From contig JAWHQI010000732.1 of NCBI GenBank assembly GCA_033032865.1, positions 124,001 to 188,000 on the forward strand: a stretch of DNA of 64,000 nucleotides, read 5' to 3'. This DNA is from Dactylorhiza incarnata (taxonomy: Eukaryota; Streptophyta; Magnoliopsida; Asparagales; Orchidaceae). Position numbers and translations under genes: made by a program. How positions within the stretch are numbered: the first letter of the stretch is position 1; every line of letters begins with the position of its first letter. This document shows, piece by piece, positions 1-11,502 of the stretch. The notes beneath the pieces were generated by a model, which was not told the DNA's origin, ran no database searches, and saw nothing but the letters and a program-made list of their open reading frames with translations.

Positions 1-840
1 AGTAGTGGGCATGGGTCCCACCAAAAGATTCTCACCATATCACCAAGGGGCTGGCGAACACCAGTGGTTGGATGTTACTTCATGAGCCTAAAGTAGCCTC
101 ATGAAGAGAGGGGATTGTGTATAACCCTGGTGTCCGTTAGGGGGTGATTGAAGACAAAGGAACCATCAGGCGAAAGGAGTAAGGAAGCTAGCGATCCAGG
201 GTGCCGGGCGAGCCGGGCTCTCGCCGGTCGCTCGCTGGAAGGCGAGCGGGCCAAGCCCTCGTCGGTTGTTCGCAGGGTGGCGAGCGAGCCGACCCACTCG
301 GTTCGCGAGAGAGACTCTTGTGGGCGGCTCGCCCAAGAAGAGTTCATGATCACTTTTACCTAAAACCCCAGGTGGTCTGCAGTTAGCCCCTCCGAACAAC
401 GGAGTTTGGATATTGGCGGACCATTTTGGGTTGCGTATAGCAAAAGAGTAAGGCAGAATCCCGCTATTAGCAGATCAGACTTGAAAAACTATATATAGAC
501 CTTGAAGGGCACCTTTGGAGAGAATTTCAATCTCAGTTTTTTGAGCTTCTTCCTCCCTAGGTTATCTTGGCTTAGCTCTCAGGCTCTCCAAGGTGCCTAG
601 TCTCAGCTTTGGCTTGGGAGGGGAAGCGCTGAAAGATCTTCTGGGTGTGTGGTGGGACCTCCGCGCTGCGACCAAGGGACTGTGTTTAGTTTTGAATCTT
701 CGGTCGGTTCCTTCTGAAGAATCAGTAAGTGCTAGCCACCCCTCATCATTGAGGGCCCGAGCTCCACAAAGAAGCCAAGTCTTGGTTTCAACATTTGCAA
801 TCACACGTCTTCACTGATCCATTTGTCGCTCATATCCACC
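1..840 (+). repeat. Partial LTR-like block (left edge outside window)
   Basis: No gene is visible. The block has the layout of a plant LTR read on the plus strand: a GC-rich cluster of GCGAGC/GCTCGC words at about 190-345, then a TATA-like CTATATATAGA near 488-498, then a transcript-like T/C-rich leader. Short open frames over 99-399 and 562-817 lie on both strands through the GC-rich words and have no recognisable domain, so I do not call them genes. Neither terminus can be defined and no TSD is visible. It may be a solo or truncated LTR lodged in the Athila-type element that follows, or part of that element. Confidence 0.45.
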
Positions 841-879
841 AATCCAAATTACCTAGGGTATGTATGGGTAATTTGGATT
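841..879. repeat. Perfect inverted repeat / hairpin
   Basis: Two perfect 13-nt arms, AATCCAAATTACC at 841-853 and GGTAATTTGGATT at 867-879, are separated by 13 nt. The hairpin lies at the junction between the LTR-like block and the Athila 3' region, so it may mark an insertion boundary or be an RNA structure. No protein is associated with it. Confidence 0.8.
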
Positions 880-2565
880 CACAAATTCAAGCTAACGGAC
901 AACAAAAGAATCTAGACTATAGCAGAGGAGTAGCCGGGCACCCATTTTGGCATATTCACCTAAGCGTGAATTAAGGGAGTTAGCTGTGCATTTTTCTTAT
1001 GTTTATCCTTTCAGCTAACCCTTAACGTCTAGCTAAAAGACGGTAAACAAAGCGCTCCTGGGAGGCACCCCTTGCTTATCATTATTTTTCTTGCACTTTA
1101 CATTTTTAGCATTTTTACTTTTCCCTCCTACTTGGCTTATAAACATTGGGGACAATGTTTATTGTTTAGTATGGGGGTGTATTCTCTTATTTTCTATTTT
1201 TATCCAAGAAAATTAGAAAATCTTTTTCAAATATCATAAAAAAAATTGTTTTTCTTTATTTTCAATTTTGTTATAAAATTTTACAAAATTAAAAAAATGT
1301 TTTCTTTTTATGTCTTTGTGTGTTATTTTCTTTGTATGAAAATTAAAATACCAAAAAATTTATAAAAATTTAAAACTCTATTTTCTTGCGAAAGGTCCTC
1401 CGTGTTGGGCTATTATCCCACAAAACCACCTAGTACCTTGCATGCCCATCATTGGGTAGCCCTTGGGATGTCCAAGAATAAAAAATATTTATGTTTTATT
1501 ATAAAAATCCAAAAACAATTAAAAATCCTAATAAAATAAATTTTGTAATATTAAATTTCTCCAAACTTCATTTATTCAAAATTAATTTTAATTATGAGTT
1601 GTCTTTATAGGCTTTTTTTCTTTTCATCTATCTCTTTATTTTATCTCTTCAAAATTTGATAGATTTAATTTTGAGATGAATTTGATTTAATGAATTTTTC
1701 ATTATCTTGGTTTGTTTAGAATATTTCTTAGTTTTATTTTCTATTCTTAAAATATCATAATTCAATTTTGTAGAAATTGTGTTAAATATCAATAGATTTT
1801 ACTTATATTATCTTGAACTTATGGTTTTTTTAGATTGCTCAAATTGTTTTCTATGCTCTTACAATATATCTTTGGAATTTTTGTAGCCTTTAAACCCTAG
1901 CCCTTCCCTTACCTTTTTATTTAACCCTTTATTTGGCATAACAAAATATAGGTTTGAAAAGATCATATGTCATGGAATGAGAGGATAAAATTCATCATTC
2001 CTAAACATATGCACCCAAATTTGTAAAAGATTATATGGCATGAAGTTGAGAGGATAAAATTCATCACTCCTAAACATATACATTTGGGATATAAAAAAGA
2101 AGAAGAAATTTTAAAAAAGATGGAAATGAGAGGATAAAATTCATCATTTCCTATATACAAAGTAACTTCTTCAATGCCAATTTTACCCCATTTAGCCAAG
2201 TTTATCTTCTTATCCAAGATATTTTTGAGAGAGCATAGTAAATATTTTGTAGTTTTCTAAAAGTTTCTCATGGTGTTTAAAGTTTCTATAATTTTAATCT
2301 AGGATTATTTTACTTAATTCAATGCAATTTTGTTTATGAAGATTTAGTTAGAGAATTTCAAAACTAATATTTATTCTACTCATTTCAGTTTATGAATTAT
2401 AAATTATTTCTTATAAATCTAAATTTTAATTTCTTAACTTATTTTGATATGAGTCTTATAAAATTTGGAGTACATAATTAGAAGTAAATATTTTTGGAAA
2501 TATCTTATTAATTCTTCTCATACCTATAAGCTCTGGAATAGCAAAAGATTAAGTATGGTGGTATT
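880..2565 (+). other. 3' non-coding internal region of an Athila/Tat-type Gypsy element
   Basis: No coding frame is supported. At about 1,028-1,072 it carries the stretch around AAACAAAGCGCTCCTGGGAGGCACCCC, which I recognise as the segment typically found downstream of the integrase or env-like gene in Athila-type plant Gypsy elements. At 1,147-1,178 it has the GGGGACAATGTTTA ... TATGGGGGTG purine-rich motif of these elements. The rest is AT-rich and ends in AAGTATGGTGGTAT just before the LTR, which probably serves as PPT. The gag-pol of this element is outside the window or was lost. Confidence 0.65.
1979..2146. repeat. Three-copy dispersed direct repeat
   Basis: The 19-nt segment GAGAGGATAAAATTCATCA occurs at 1,979-1,997, 2,048-2,066 and 2,128-2,146. 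Similar flanks (AAACATATxCA after the first two copies) point to a diverged tandem duplication of about 70-80 bp units inside the 3' region of the Athila-type element. Confidence 0.75.
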
Positions 2566-2772
2566 TGATAGTGCATTATTTATAGTAATTTTTATATAAT
2601 ATTTTAGTAGTAATTAATTAGTTTTTATACAGTTTTAGTTTAATATATGTCTAATTCACTTTGTTTTGTGTTTTCAGGTAAAATGTGGTTGCTAATAACA
2701 AATTCAAGCTCACAGTCGTGTTCAGGGGTAAGAATGGAACAAATCTGCAAAAATCTTCAGTAAACGCCCTAG

Positions 2773-3420
2773 GTCACGGGCATGACCTAGGCGTGACTAG
2801 TGTCACGGCCATGCCTCGCTTTAGGCTACCGAAAGGCCTTTGCCACGACAGATTAATATTACACGCCCCAGGTCACAGGCATGACCAGGTCACGGGCATG
2901 ACCCAGTCATTGCCATGACCCAGTCACGGCCATGACCCAGTAACAACCATAACCCAGTCACGGTCATGACCAAGGGCGTGACTCAAAGTCATGGCCATTA
3001 CTCAGCTCAGCCATCTTCCAGCTGCCAGATCGTGCCGCCAGCCCAGTTTAATATTATATGCCCTCGGTCATGGCCATGACCAAGGGTGTGACTCTAAGTC
3101 ACGGCCATGACTCAGCCCATCCTTCTTCCAGCTGCCAGATCACGCCGCCAGCTCAGTTTAATGTTACACGCCCTCGGTCATGGAGGTGCCGAGGGTATGA
3201 CCTCTCCCGCAACTACCAGAATAACTCCAGATCGCGCTGTTTCCCACCGTTTCCAGACTCGGTCAAGACACGCCATAGGTCACGGGCGTGACCCTGGTCG
3301 TGACCTGCAGTGTAATTGATTTTTGGCGGTTTCTCTTCCCCAACATTCCCGGGCTTTCAAGTCACATTTACGCACCGTACATGCCCTCGGTCACGGGCGT
3401 GACCAAGGGTGTGACTCTCC
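2773..3420. promoter_or_regulatory. U3 word cluster: GTCACGGGCATGACC and variants
   Basis: At least a dozen copies of GTCA(C/T)GG(C/G)CATGAC(C) and the related GGGCGTGAC are spread over 650 bp. The version GTCATGGCCATGAC is a perfect 14-nt palindrome. The cluster ends immediately upstream of the TATA box at 3,431, the position of an enhancer-like array. Short frames at 2,685-3,319 run through it and are not genes. Confidence 0.85.
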
Positions 3421-3430
3421 ATTTTCCTAC

Positions 3431-3440
3431 CTATAAAAGC
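3431..3440 (+). promoter_or_regulatory. TATA box of the Athila-type LTR
   Basis: CTATAAAAGC lies about 865 bp into the LTR, just after the word cluster. It is a strong match to the plant TATA consensus and probably starts the genomic RNA. Confidence 0.7.
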
Positions 3441-4317
3441 CAATTGCTGCCAAAGTGATTGGCATCCATTCCTTGCTTAGTTTGGATCATTTCTAGCTTA
3501 GTTTTGCTGCATTTCTTATTTTATTTCCTTTATGCAAATTTACTTTATGTTTTTTAATTTCAATTCATAGCTTAGAATTTCTATTTCTCGCAATTGTAAT
3601 TCTCTTTTCATAGTTATAAAATTATATTTCCTTCAATTAAGTTTAGCTAATTTTATAGCATTTAATCGGATGAATTCTTAAGTAGTGTTATTTTGTAATC
3701 TCTTCTTCATAGTTTGGTTTTGGAAAACTATGATATATCGTTGATTTGCAATGATTTGATTTCATATTTCTAGGGTATGATAATCAAGTTGGAGGGATCC
3801 ATATTTTAGTTGATCGAGAGATCCATGAATACGTGTAGATCGCTCATCGGTAGAAAGAGTTATATGCATTCCTCGAGAGAGGGTGACACAAATCTTCCGG
3901 ATTGGAGTCAAAGCCAATAGTGGGGCTCAACCCATAAAGCAAGCTTAAGGGTTTCGACTGGCTGAGGGGTCTTAATCGATCAACCAAAGGTTAGGTGGTA
4001 GTTCTCTCAAGAGAGGCTCTACAATAATTTGCGAACCTCCACGGTCATGTTGGTCCAAATCAATTTATGATGTTTACGAAATATTTTACTTAAGAAGGAT
4101 TCTCGATCAAATGTTTCCTCTCTTTTATCATTTCTTAAAACCTCTATTTTATTACCGATAAAATAATACTAATTTGCGTGAGTAGAAGTTCTCAACAGAC
4201 CCGTGGAATATGACACTTGATATTTTTTATAAATATCCTAAGCTATGAACGATGGGTGCTCTTTCCTATAGTTTGTAGAATTTGGCGAAAATAATTTATC
4301 TTAAATTTTACCCATCA

Positions 4318-4418
4318 GCCATACAACTATTTTGAAAGGCAAAAGCAGAAGTTGGTTGAAGCTGAGCAATCCAAGAAAGCTGGATCAACTGGGAAAGGGA
4401 AACTTGTTCAGGAGGATT
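4318..4418 (+). pseudogene. C-terminal tail of an unknown ORF of Copia element F
   Basis: An open frame (second frame) reads PYNYFERQKQKLVEAEQSKK and continues about 12 residues, rich in K, Q, E and G. It reaches a TGA at the point where element A inserted (TSD GGATT at 4,414-4,418). It is not gag, protease, integrase or RT. Its place just before the PPT and 3' LTR of F is where D carries its extra ORFs, so it may be the end of a comparable extra protein. F resumes at 9,438. The start was removed by the Athila-type insertion. Confidence 0.4.
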
Positions 4419-6191
4419 TGAAAGGAGAGTTTAGTTCTTAATATCTGTTAAAACTCTTGTTTAATTTTATTTTACTTTCAAAGTAATGCTATATATAAAT
4501 ATATAGATGAGTTTGCTGATTGAGAAATAAACACAAACAGTTAGAGAGCATAAATATCACAGCACAGCAAATAAGAAAATAAAACAACAAGCAAACCAAA
4601 GCAATCACAGATGACACAAGATATATAGTAGTTCCCCTCAACTGGGTACATCTACTCTTCTACCTACTGGTAGGAATCAACTAGAGGTTGTTTATAAGGT
4701 GCCCTCACACCATGGGGTTTTTGATAAGGTGTCCACACACCGATGGGAGTTTTGATCAGGTGCCCAATTCACCTATAAGCTTTTGATAAGGTGCTTATAA
4801 ACTAAGCTGCAGGTTTTTGCTAAGGTGGCCTGTCACCGGGAGTAAACTTTTGAAGGGAGTTTTAACCCTTTACAAGATGGGAGAAATAAAGAAAACAAAA
4901 ACAGATGCTTTTCTTCTCTTGGCTAAGAAGACACTTGATGAATATGATGTTGAAGAAGGCTCCCCCTGTCTGATTTAGTTTAGATGACAGCTTTGAGTAT
5001 GGAGCTTCTTCTCTAGATTGTGATCCTCTTCTTCTTCTTCTCCCTGAGCAAATGATATTGATTTGGTGTCTCAGGTTGTAGAAGATTTGCAAGAAAGATG
5101 TTTAGCAAAAAGAAGATAATATAATTTGATCTGCTTCTTCTTTTTCTTTGTTCTTCTTTTTCTCTTCTTCTTCTTCTTCTCTAATTCCTGTACAACAGTT
5201 GTAATGTATTTTGTCCTTTTTAATCTGTACAGCAATATAAACTATATATATTTATTCTGTCGGGAGATAACATCTATATATCTATTCTGATATATATTAT
5301 CTAATGTATATTTATCTGCTGTAATAAAGAAATGCTTCCTGCTATCGTGTAAAGGAGATGTTGTCTTCTTTCGGCTAATTTGAATCCTTGTTGATCAAAG
5401 AGGAAAGAAATAATATTTCTTTTATTTAGCAGATCCTCGAGAAGATAACTTGCCGTCTTTGACTTGCTGCAACGGCTATAGTATTTAATGCTTTTTGCCA
5501 AACGGCTACAGCATTAAATGCTTTCATGCTGTAAGGTCAAATCAACAATATATAGCAATATATAAATAGAATAAATAATAAATATTACTATAATAAAGTC
5601 TGACAACATATAAGTAATATTTAATGATATAAAAATACTGCTGCAGAAATTCGTCGAGCTGAGGTCCAAGTTCGTCGAGCTTATCATTTGATTCGTCGAC
5701 CGGAACATGTGATTCACTGTTTCTGAACATCTGCTGAAATTCGTCGAACGCAGACTTGAGTTCGTCGAACGGAAGGATTCGTTGACTGCTGTTCTGGTTG
5801 GAATTCGTCGACCACTGCTTGGATTTCGTCGAATGCAGCTTCCTTGATAATTTGTCGAGCGCTGTTATAATGTAATCTGTTCGTCGAGCGCCGTCCGACG
5901 AATTCTGAGCGCCGTTCAACGTTCGTCAAACGCAGTTTGACTAATATTATTTTGATTTTAACTTATATTATTTTCTCTTATAATATTTTCTCTTATATTA
6001 TTTTCTCTTATTTTCTTCAGCCTATTATTATATATATATATATTTCTTAGTATATTATTTATATATATATATATATTATTTTCAACCTTTTAACTTAATA
6101 GGATATTTAATCTAAGTTATAAGATATGTTATGATATAAACTTGGATACTAAAGGTGGATCCTAACTCAAATCAAAACTAAGGTTCCAACA
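4419..6191 (-). repeat. 3' LTR of element A
   Basis: 1,773 bp, closely similar to 7,650-9,432. In minus-strand order: U3 start TGTTGGAACCTTAG at 6,191; an AT-rich zone; the TCGTCGA word cluster (5,935-5,640); TATA-like CTATTTATATATTG near 5,570; then a leader with repeated GGTG...TTTTGATCAGGTG-type units at 4,690-4,850. Short frames at 4,862-5,929 are shadows. Confidence 0.9.
5640..5935. promoter_or_regulatory. U3 word cluster of element A (3' LTR): TTCGTCGAAC/TTCGTCGAC
   Basis: About a dozen copies of TTCGTCGA followed by GC, CC or AC occur in 300 bp, with inverted versions such as GTTCGACGTTCGTCGAACG near 5,915-5,935. The surrounding sequence is AT-rich with little CG, so these words stand out. 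They lie between the U3 end and the TATA-like box. Confidence 0.85.
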
Positions 6192-6778
6192 ATCTCCCCC
6201 TATTTGAGTTGGGATCTTAATCCAAATTAACTAGGTTCTAACAATCTCCCCCTATTTGGTTTAGGATACCTAAGCATAAAAAGTCTTGAATTAACTTAAG
6301 GCTTAAGGGTCAGAGATCATTATATTGTTTTCTTTTCTTTTAAAACATATTTAAGCAACTCTGATTTCCTAGATTTTGTTTTTAAATAGGATTTTAATAA
6401 AATGAATTGCTACAGGTGTTAGGGTTCAAAGGAATTTTAAAATCAGAAAAACATTTGTCTGATACCTTCTTTCTATAGAATCCCTTTAATCAGAAGAGAC
6501 TCACAATCAGTGTCATGATCATTTCTGATCAATACAACTACAGTAGAATGCTCAACATGATTTTGGAGAAAGTCTGGAAGAATGTGAAGTCTATCTGACT
6601 TGTTTTTAAGATAGAAAAATTCAAAAGAATCAAATAACTATTGTTTAATTTAATTATAATTAAGTAAAAATATTAAACACTTAAAACAAAATTGCCTTAT
6701 AATTAGATATTTTGGCCTTTTTATCTCGTTGAAATATAAATTTGAGAGTTTATTCTGATTTTGTTGAACATAAATATT

Positions 6779-7483
6779 TTATGTTCCTTTAAAAGTTTGT
6801 TTAAGCTTATTAGCCTTAATTAACTTATTTTCTAAACAGATAGTTTGTTCTGCTGTTATTTTAAAATTTTCTTTAGGTTTGTTATGTTCAGAAGTTAATT
6901 TGTAAATTATTAGCTCTTTACTGATTCTGTTTTCAGAAATTTTTAACCCTGCACAAGGTGAATTGAAAACAGATCTGAAATTAGAGGTAAAATTAGAAAT
7001 AGAAGATACCTCAACCTCAGTTACCATCTCTGTTTCAGATTCAGCATCTGATATGTAATCTGAGCCATATATTGCCATCATATAGAATTTTATGGCTTTT
7101 TGTTCTTCTTTTTCTTCTTCTTTAGTTAAACTGAATGATGGTTCTGCATCAAAAGTAAAGTTAGGTGAAGATGTAGAAGAGGACTCATTTACCATCCTTG
7201 AGAGGGAGTGCCAAATGCTCTTTGCTGAAGTGCAATCAGCCACTTTAAGAAGAATGTCATTTGATATTGATTTAGCCAATATCTCCATGGCCATGGCATC
7301 AGCACTTTTCAGCCTTTCCTGATCATCAGATGAAGGGATTGAAGATGAAATTCCTATCAAAATAGATTTTTAAATATTTTCATCTATTGCATTCATAAAT
7401 AATCTGATTCTAACCTGCCATAAATCAAATCTATCCAAATTACATAAAGGTGGATCTGAACAAGTAAAATCTGCTAGTGCCAT
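6779..7483 (-). pseudogene. Truncated gag (UBN2/Copia type) of element A
   Basis: Reading starts at ATG 7,483 (MALADFTCSDPPLCNLDRFD) and resembles the N-terminus of Copia gag proteins, with a W-x-x-R-I-R-x-x-M-N helix. A TAA at 7,372-7,370 interrupts it; the frame then continues to 6,779. The segment ADAMAMEILAKSISND...SAKSIWHSLSRM (about 7,310-7,205) is the usual UBN2-type gag core. An acidic, Ser-rich tail follows. There is no zinc knuckle and no pol, so this is only the front half of gag. The same truncated arrangement occurs in C, so truncation is a feature of the family and not local decay. Confidence 0.75.
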
Positions 7484-7649
7484 TTAGAAAAACTCTTTTT
7501 ACAACAAAACAAAATAAGAACTAAGTGATCTTTGTTATTTCAGGTGTTAGCCTGTGTGAAAAATCAATTTCCTCTGATACCAATTGAAAGGGACAATTGA
7601 TATCCTCTGATGAGGGTGATTGATAAAATCAACCTACTTTGATACCAAT

Positions 7650-9432
7650 TGAAAGGAGAGTTTAGTTCTTAATATCTGTTAAAACTCTTGTTTAATTTTG
7701 TTTTACTTTCAAAGTAATGTTATATATTAATATATAGATGAGTTTGCTGATTGAGAAATAAACACAAATAGTTAGAGAGCATAAATATCACAGCACAACA
7801 AATAAGAAAATTAAACAACAAGCAAACCAAAGCAATCACAGATGACACAAGATATATAGTAGTTCCCCTCAACTGGGTACATCTACTCTTCTACCCACTG
7901 GTAGGAATCCACTGGAGGTTGTTGATAAGGTGCCCTCACACCAAGGGGTTTTTGATAAGGTGTCCACACACCAATAGAAGTTTTGATCAGGTGCCCAATT
8001 CACCTATAAGCTTTTGATAAGGTGCTTATAAACCAAGCTGCAGGTTTTTGCTAAGGTGACCTGTCACCGGGAGTAAACTTTTGAAGGGAGTTTTAACCCT
8101 TTACAAGATAGGAGAAATAAAGAAAACAAAAACAGATGTTGTTCTTCTCTTGGATGAGAAGATCTTGATGAAGATGATGTTGAAGAAGGCTCCCCCTGTC
8201 TTATTTAGTTTAGATGACAGCTTTGAGTATGGAGCTTCTTCTCTAGATTGTGATACTCTTCTTCTTCTTCTCCCTGAGCAAATGATATTGATTTGGTGTC
8301 TCAGGTTGTAGAAGATCTGCAAGAAAGATGTTTAGCAAAAAGAAGATAATATAATTTGATCTGCTTCTTCTTTTTGCTCTGTTCTTCTTTTTCTCTTCTT
8401 CTTCTTCTTCTCTAATTCCTGTACAGCAGTTGTAATGTATTCTGTCTTTTTTAATTTGTACAGCAATATAAACTATATATATTTATTCTGTCGAGTGATA
8501 ACAGTTATATATCTATTCTGATATATATTATCTACTGTATATTTATCTGCTGTAATAAAGAAATGCTTCCTGCTGTCGTGTAAAAGAGATGTTGTCTTCT
8601 TTCGGCTAATTTGAATCCTTGCTGATCAAAGAGGAAAGAAATAATATTTCTTTTATTTAGCAGATCCTCGAGAAGATAACTTGCCGTCTTTGACTTGCTG
8701 CAATGGCTACAGTATTTAATGCTTTTGCCAAACGGCTACAGCATTAAATGTTTTCACGCTGTAAGGTCAAATCAGCAATATATAGCAATATATAAATAGA
8801 ATAAATAATAAATATTACTATAATAAAGTTTGATAGCATATAAGTAATATTTAATGATATAAAAATAATGCTGCAGAAATTGGTCGAGCTGAGGTCCAAG
8901 TTCGTCGAGCTCATCATTTGATTCGTCGACCGGAACATGTGATTTACTGTTTCTGAACATCTGTTGAAATTCGTCGAACGCTGACTTGAGTTCGTCGAAC
9001 GGAAGGATTCATCGACCGCTGTTATGGTTTGAATTCGTCGACCGCTGCTTGGATTTCGTCGAACGCAGCTTCCTTGATAATTTGTCGAGCGCTGCTATAA
9101 TGTAATCTGTTCGTCGAGCGCCGTCCGACGAATGATGAGTGTCGTTCGACGTTCGTCGAACGCAGTTTGACTAATATTATTTTGATTTTAACTTATATTA
9201 TTTTCTCTTATACTATTTTCTCTTATAATATTTTCTCTTATATTATTTTCTCTTATTTTCTTCAGCCTATTATTATATATATATTTTTCTTAGTATATTA
9301 TTTATATATATATATATTATTTTCAGCCTTTTAACTTAATAGGATATTTAATCTAAGTTATAAAATATGTTATGATATAAACTTGGATACTAAAGGTGGA
9401 TCCTAACACAAATAAAAACTAAGGTTCCAACA
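7650..9432 (-). repeat. 5' LTR of element A
   Basis: 1,783 bp, matching the 3' copy along its whole length. It includes the TCGTCGA word cluster at 8,876-9,170 and the TATA-like stretch near 8,795-8,810. It joins the primer-binding site at 7,649 and TSD GGATT at 9,433-9,437. Confidence 0.9.
8876..9170. promoter_or_regulatory. U3 word cluster of element A (5' LTR)
   Basis: Same TTCGTCGA(A/C/G)C array as at 5,640-5,935, with a few C/T and G/A differences between the copies, for example GGTCGAGC for CGTCGAGC at 8,882. Confidence 0.85.
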
Positions 9433-9437
9433 GGATT

Positions 9438-9633
9438 GATGATGAAAAAGGATTTTAGCAACACATGCACAGCTCCATGTCTTACATTATTATTTGATGT
9501 GCCTTTATGCTTCTAGGACAATATTTAATCAATATATCAAATGCCTTAATCTTTGGTTGATCTTTATTATATATATTTGTTAGTCAAGCTTATCTATAAT
9601 TGTATGTTCTGGCTTCTTCAATTAGGGGGAAAT
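9438..9633 (+). other. 3' untranslated tail and PPT of Copia element F
   Basis: This continues F after element A. It has no coding frame. It ends with a PPT-like ATTAGGGGGAAAT (9,621-9,633) directly against the LTR start TGTTAGG, which fixes F on the plus strand. Confidence 0.6.
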
Positions 9634-9815
9634 TGTTAGGTATTTTGTCCTCAATGTTCCTAGATTTGAAGAAGGAATGCAAGTATAGATAAGCAAAGTT
9701 GTTTTTATGTGTATTTTAGTTCATGATGTGACAGATATATCAAGACTATATTTTTAGTATCAAAACTATAATAGAAGTGAAAAATCACTATGTCAAATAT
9801 CGTCAAGACAGTCTC

Positions 9816-9893
9816 GACGATATCGTCTTGAAGAAGCTTTATCATAGAGGAAGCTAAGTTAAATAGTGCAAACAGCGTTTTGACGATATCGTC
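9816..9893. promoter_or_regulatory. U3 palindromes GACGATATCGTC of element F
   Basis: Two perfect 12-nt palindromes GACGATATCGTC at 9,816-9,827 and 9,882-9,893 are each followed by TT(G/C)AAGAAG. Decayed relatives (GATGATATCGGCTTGAAGA and similar) continue at 11,520-11,720 on the far side of the solo LTR, all upstream of the TATA box. Confidence 0.8.
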
Positions 9894-9908
9894 TTCAAGA
9901 AGACTTAT

Positions 9909-11502
9909 TGAAAGTATCTAGTTGCTACCTAAATCACCTAGTGGGGGTGAATAGGTGAGTTCTATGGCTTTTTAACAGAATTAAAATCTATACAAAAAAG
10001 AGCACAAAAAACAAAGAGCACACACAAACATGAGGATTTTATATTGGTTCCCCGATGTGGGTAGTCCACTTTCCCACCTCACCTATCTAGCACGCCCGGC
10101 TAGACTAGGCTACTTCACTAATCTCAGATTATGAATAATCTTACAACTCGGAGTACAACTCCTACAAGCTCGAAGAACAACCTCTCCTACAAAAATCTCG
10201 GAGAATAATTTCTCCTACAAACTTGGAGAACAAAACTCCCCTAAAAACTCAATTCTCTAAGCTAGGATCTACAAAAACTCGAAAGATAAAACTTCCTACA
10301 AGAATATGTATAAAGATATTACAAAAACTTTTGATTGAAAATCCAATCTCTTAGAATCTCAAGGAGATTCTACTTCTTCGGATCTGAAAGAATAGGTCTT
10401 CTTCTTCCTTGAAATAGATGAAATCCTAAACATGAAAGGGGAAGAAGAAATCCTTTGTCTTGAACGATTTGATCTGAATACTTGTCGACGCAATAAGATC
10501 TAGAAAACACTTGAATCAATCTGAGCACTATGATCTTATTGAATCGAGACTCCATGAAGAATCGTGCACTGGACTTGTCGGCGACAAAAAGTCTTCTGTG
10601 CGAGAACGAGAATGATAGCCGACGGAACTTGCGATGTCTCTTGTTCAAAATAGCACGATTAGGGTTAATAGAAACATCCATTAAGAATTTATAGCTCTCC
10701 TTCAAACGGCTATAAATAAGACTTAAGAAAAGAGGTCCACGTGTACTGTACATGGATGAAAACATACTAAAAGGAAAAATCGCATCGAATAGAAGAAAAA
10801 TACGCTCTGTCAGCATTCGTCGAATGGACTCGTTGAATATAGGATTACACGATGAATTCATGTTATTACTAGATGAATTTGACTTAGAAACATGAGCTGA
10901 GATGGGAAGAGAAAGAACTTAGACCACTCTAGTATTTCATGAGAGCACTCGACGAATTCGTCGAGTGTTCATGAGAAATCGACAAACCACTCGACAAATT
11001 CGTCGAGTGTTCATCAGAAATTGGCAGACCACTCGACGAATTCGTCGAGTGTTCTCGAGTGAACAAAATTTACTCGACGAAAAACACTTGACAATTTTTC
11101 TGAGACTTCTCGACTAAATTCGATGAATAGTTGAGTCTTCACAAGTTATCTCGATGAATTCACTTAGATTCTTTGAGACCACTTGACGAAAAAGACATAG
11201 ACTATTTTTCTTCCACTTCTGAATTCAGCACCTACTTCACCTTGTCCTCTCCATAGTGTTTGAATATGAAGTACATCCCAATAGAGAGATTTCATATGAG
11301 TCAACACCTTGATCTACACAATGAGGGATTACATTGCATAGGCATGTGTTTATGACTCATTGAAACCTGGCATTGGTCTGTACTTAGCAATTAAATTCTT
11401 GCAAACACACAATTAAGAAACCTCATCAAATATAATATAAATTCATCTTATTTCAAGGGAAACTTCTTCAAATCAAGGTTATTATGGCTACAATATCCAA
11501 CA
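9909..11502 (-). mobile_element. Solo Copia LTR inserted in the LTR of F
   Basis: 1,594 bp flanked by a perfect TSD CTTAT (9,904-9,908 and 11,503-11,507). On the minus strand it runs TGTTGGATATTG...ATACTTTCA. It has a TATA-type box (AATTTATAGC on plus, about 10,685-10,694), the word cluster at 10,800-11,200 upstream of it, and a U5-end tract TATTCACCCCCACTAGG (plus GTGGGGGTGAATA at about 9,940-9,953). No internal region or second LTR is present, so it is the product of LTR-LTR recombination. The frame at 10,370-10,861 has no domain and is a shadow. Confidence 0.9.
10946..11051. repeat. Three 22-bp palindromes at exact 42-bp spacing
   Basis: Units at 10,946-10,967, 10,988-11,009 and 11,030-11,051 have half-site CACTCGACGAA joined to its own reverse complement. 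The first and third are perfect over 22 nt; the second has one mismatch (CGACAAA). Starts are exactly 42 bp apart, about four helical turns, so identical sites face the same side of the DNA. Partial copies continue to about 11,190. Confidence 0.92.

Larger units (their letters stand above)
2566..4317 (+). repeat. 3' LTR of the Athila-type Gypsy element
   Basis: It begins TGATAGTGCATTATTT directly after a PPT-like tract and ends TTTTACCCATCA, so the ends are TGAT...ATCA. No primer-binding site follows, which fits a 3' rather than a 5' LTR. The TATA box at 3,431 divides a long word-filled U3 from R/U5. The 5' LTR is outside the window, so the TSD cannot be checked; GCCAT follows at 4,318-4,322. 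Length is 1,752 bp, normal for this group. Confidence 0.75.
4419..9432 (-). mobile_element. Copia element A: complete, non-autonomous (gag only)
   Basis: The element runs on the minus strand. LTRs are 4,419-6,191 (3') and 7,650-9,432 (5'), with ends TGTTGGAACC...CTCCTTTCA as read on the minus strand. The TSD GGATT is at 4,414-4,418 and 9,433-9,437. The primer-binding site (plus-strand GATACCAAT at 7,641-7,649, i.e. ATTGGTATC) abuts the 5' LTR. The PPT (CCCCCTATTT at 6,195-6,204, reversed) abuts the 3' LTR. Only 1,458 bp lie between the LTRs and encode a partial gag with no protease, integrase or RT, so movement must depend on enzymes supplied in trans. It belongs to the same family as C and has LTR ends very like D. 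Confidence 0.92.

Noticed and set aside
99..817. Overlapping GC-rich open frames on both strands
   Set aside because: They run through repeated GCGAGC words and an LTR leader, have no domain, and exist on both strands because the GC-rich words lack stop codons.
2685..3319. Frames across the GTCACGGCCATGAC cluster; also considered as a CRISPR-like array
   Set aside because: Spacing and repeat length are irregular, the organism is a plant, and the cluster lies in an LTR U3.
10370..10861. 163-residue minus-strand frame
   Set aside because: It lies in the R/U5 leader of the solo LTR and shows no domain; it is most likely an open frame by chance.
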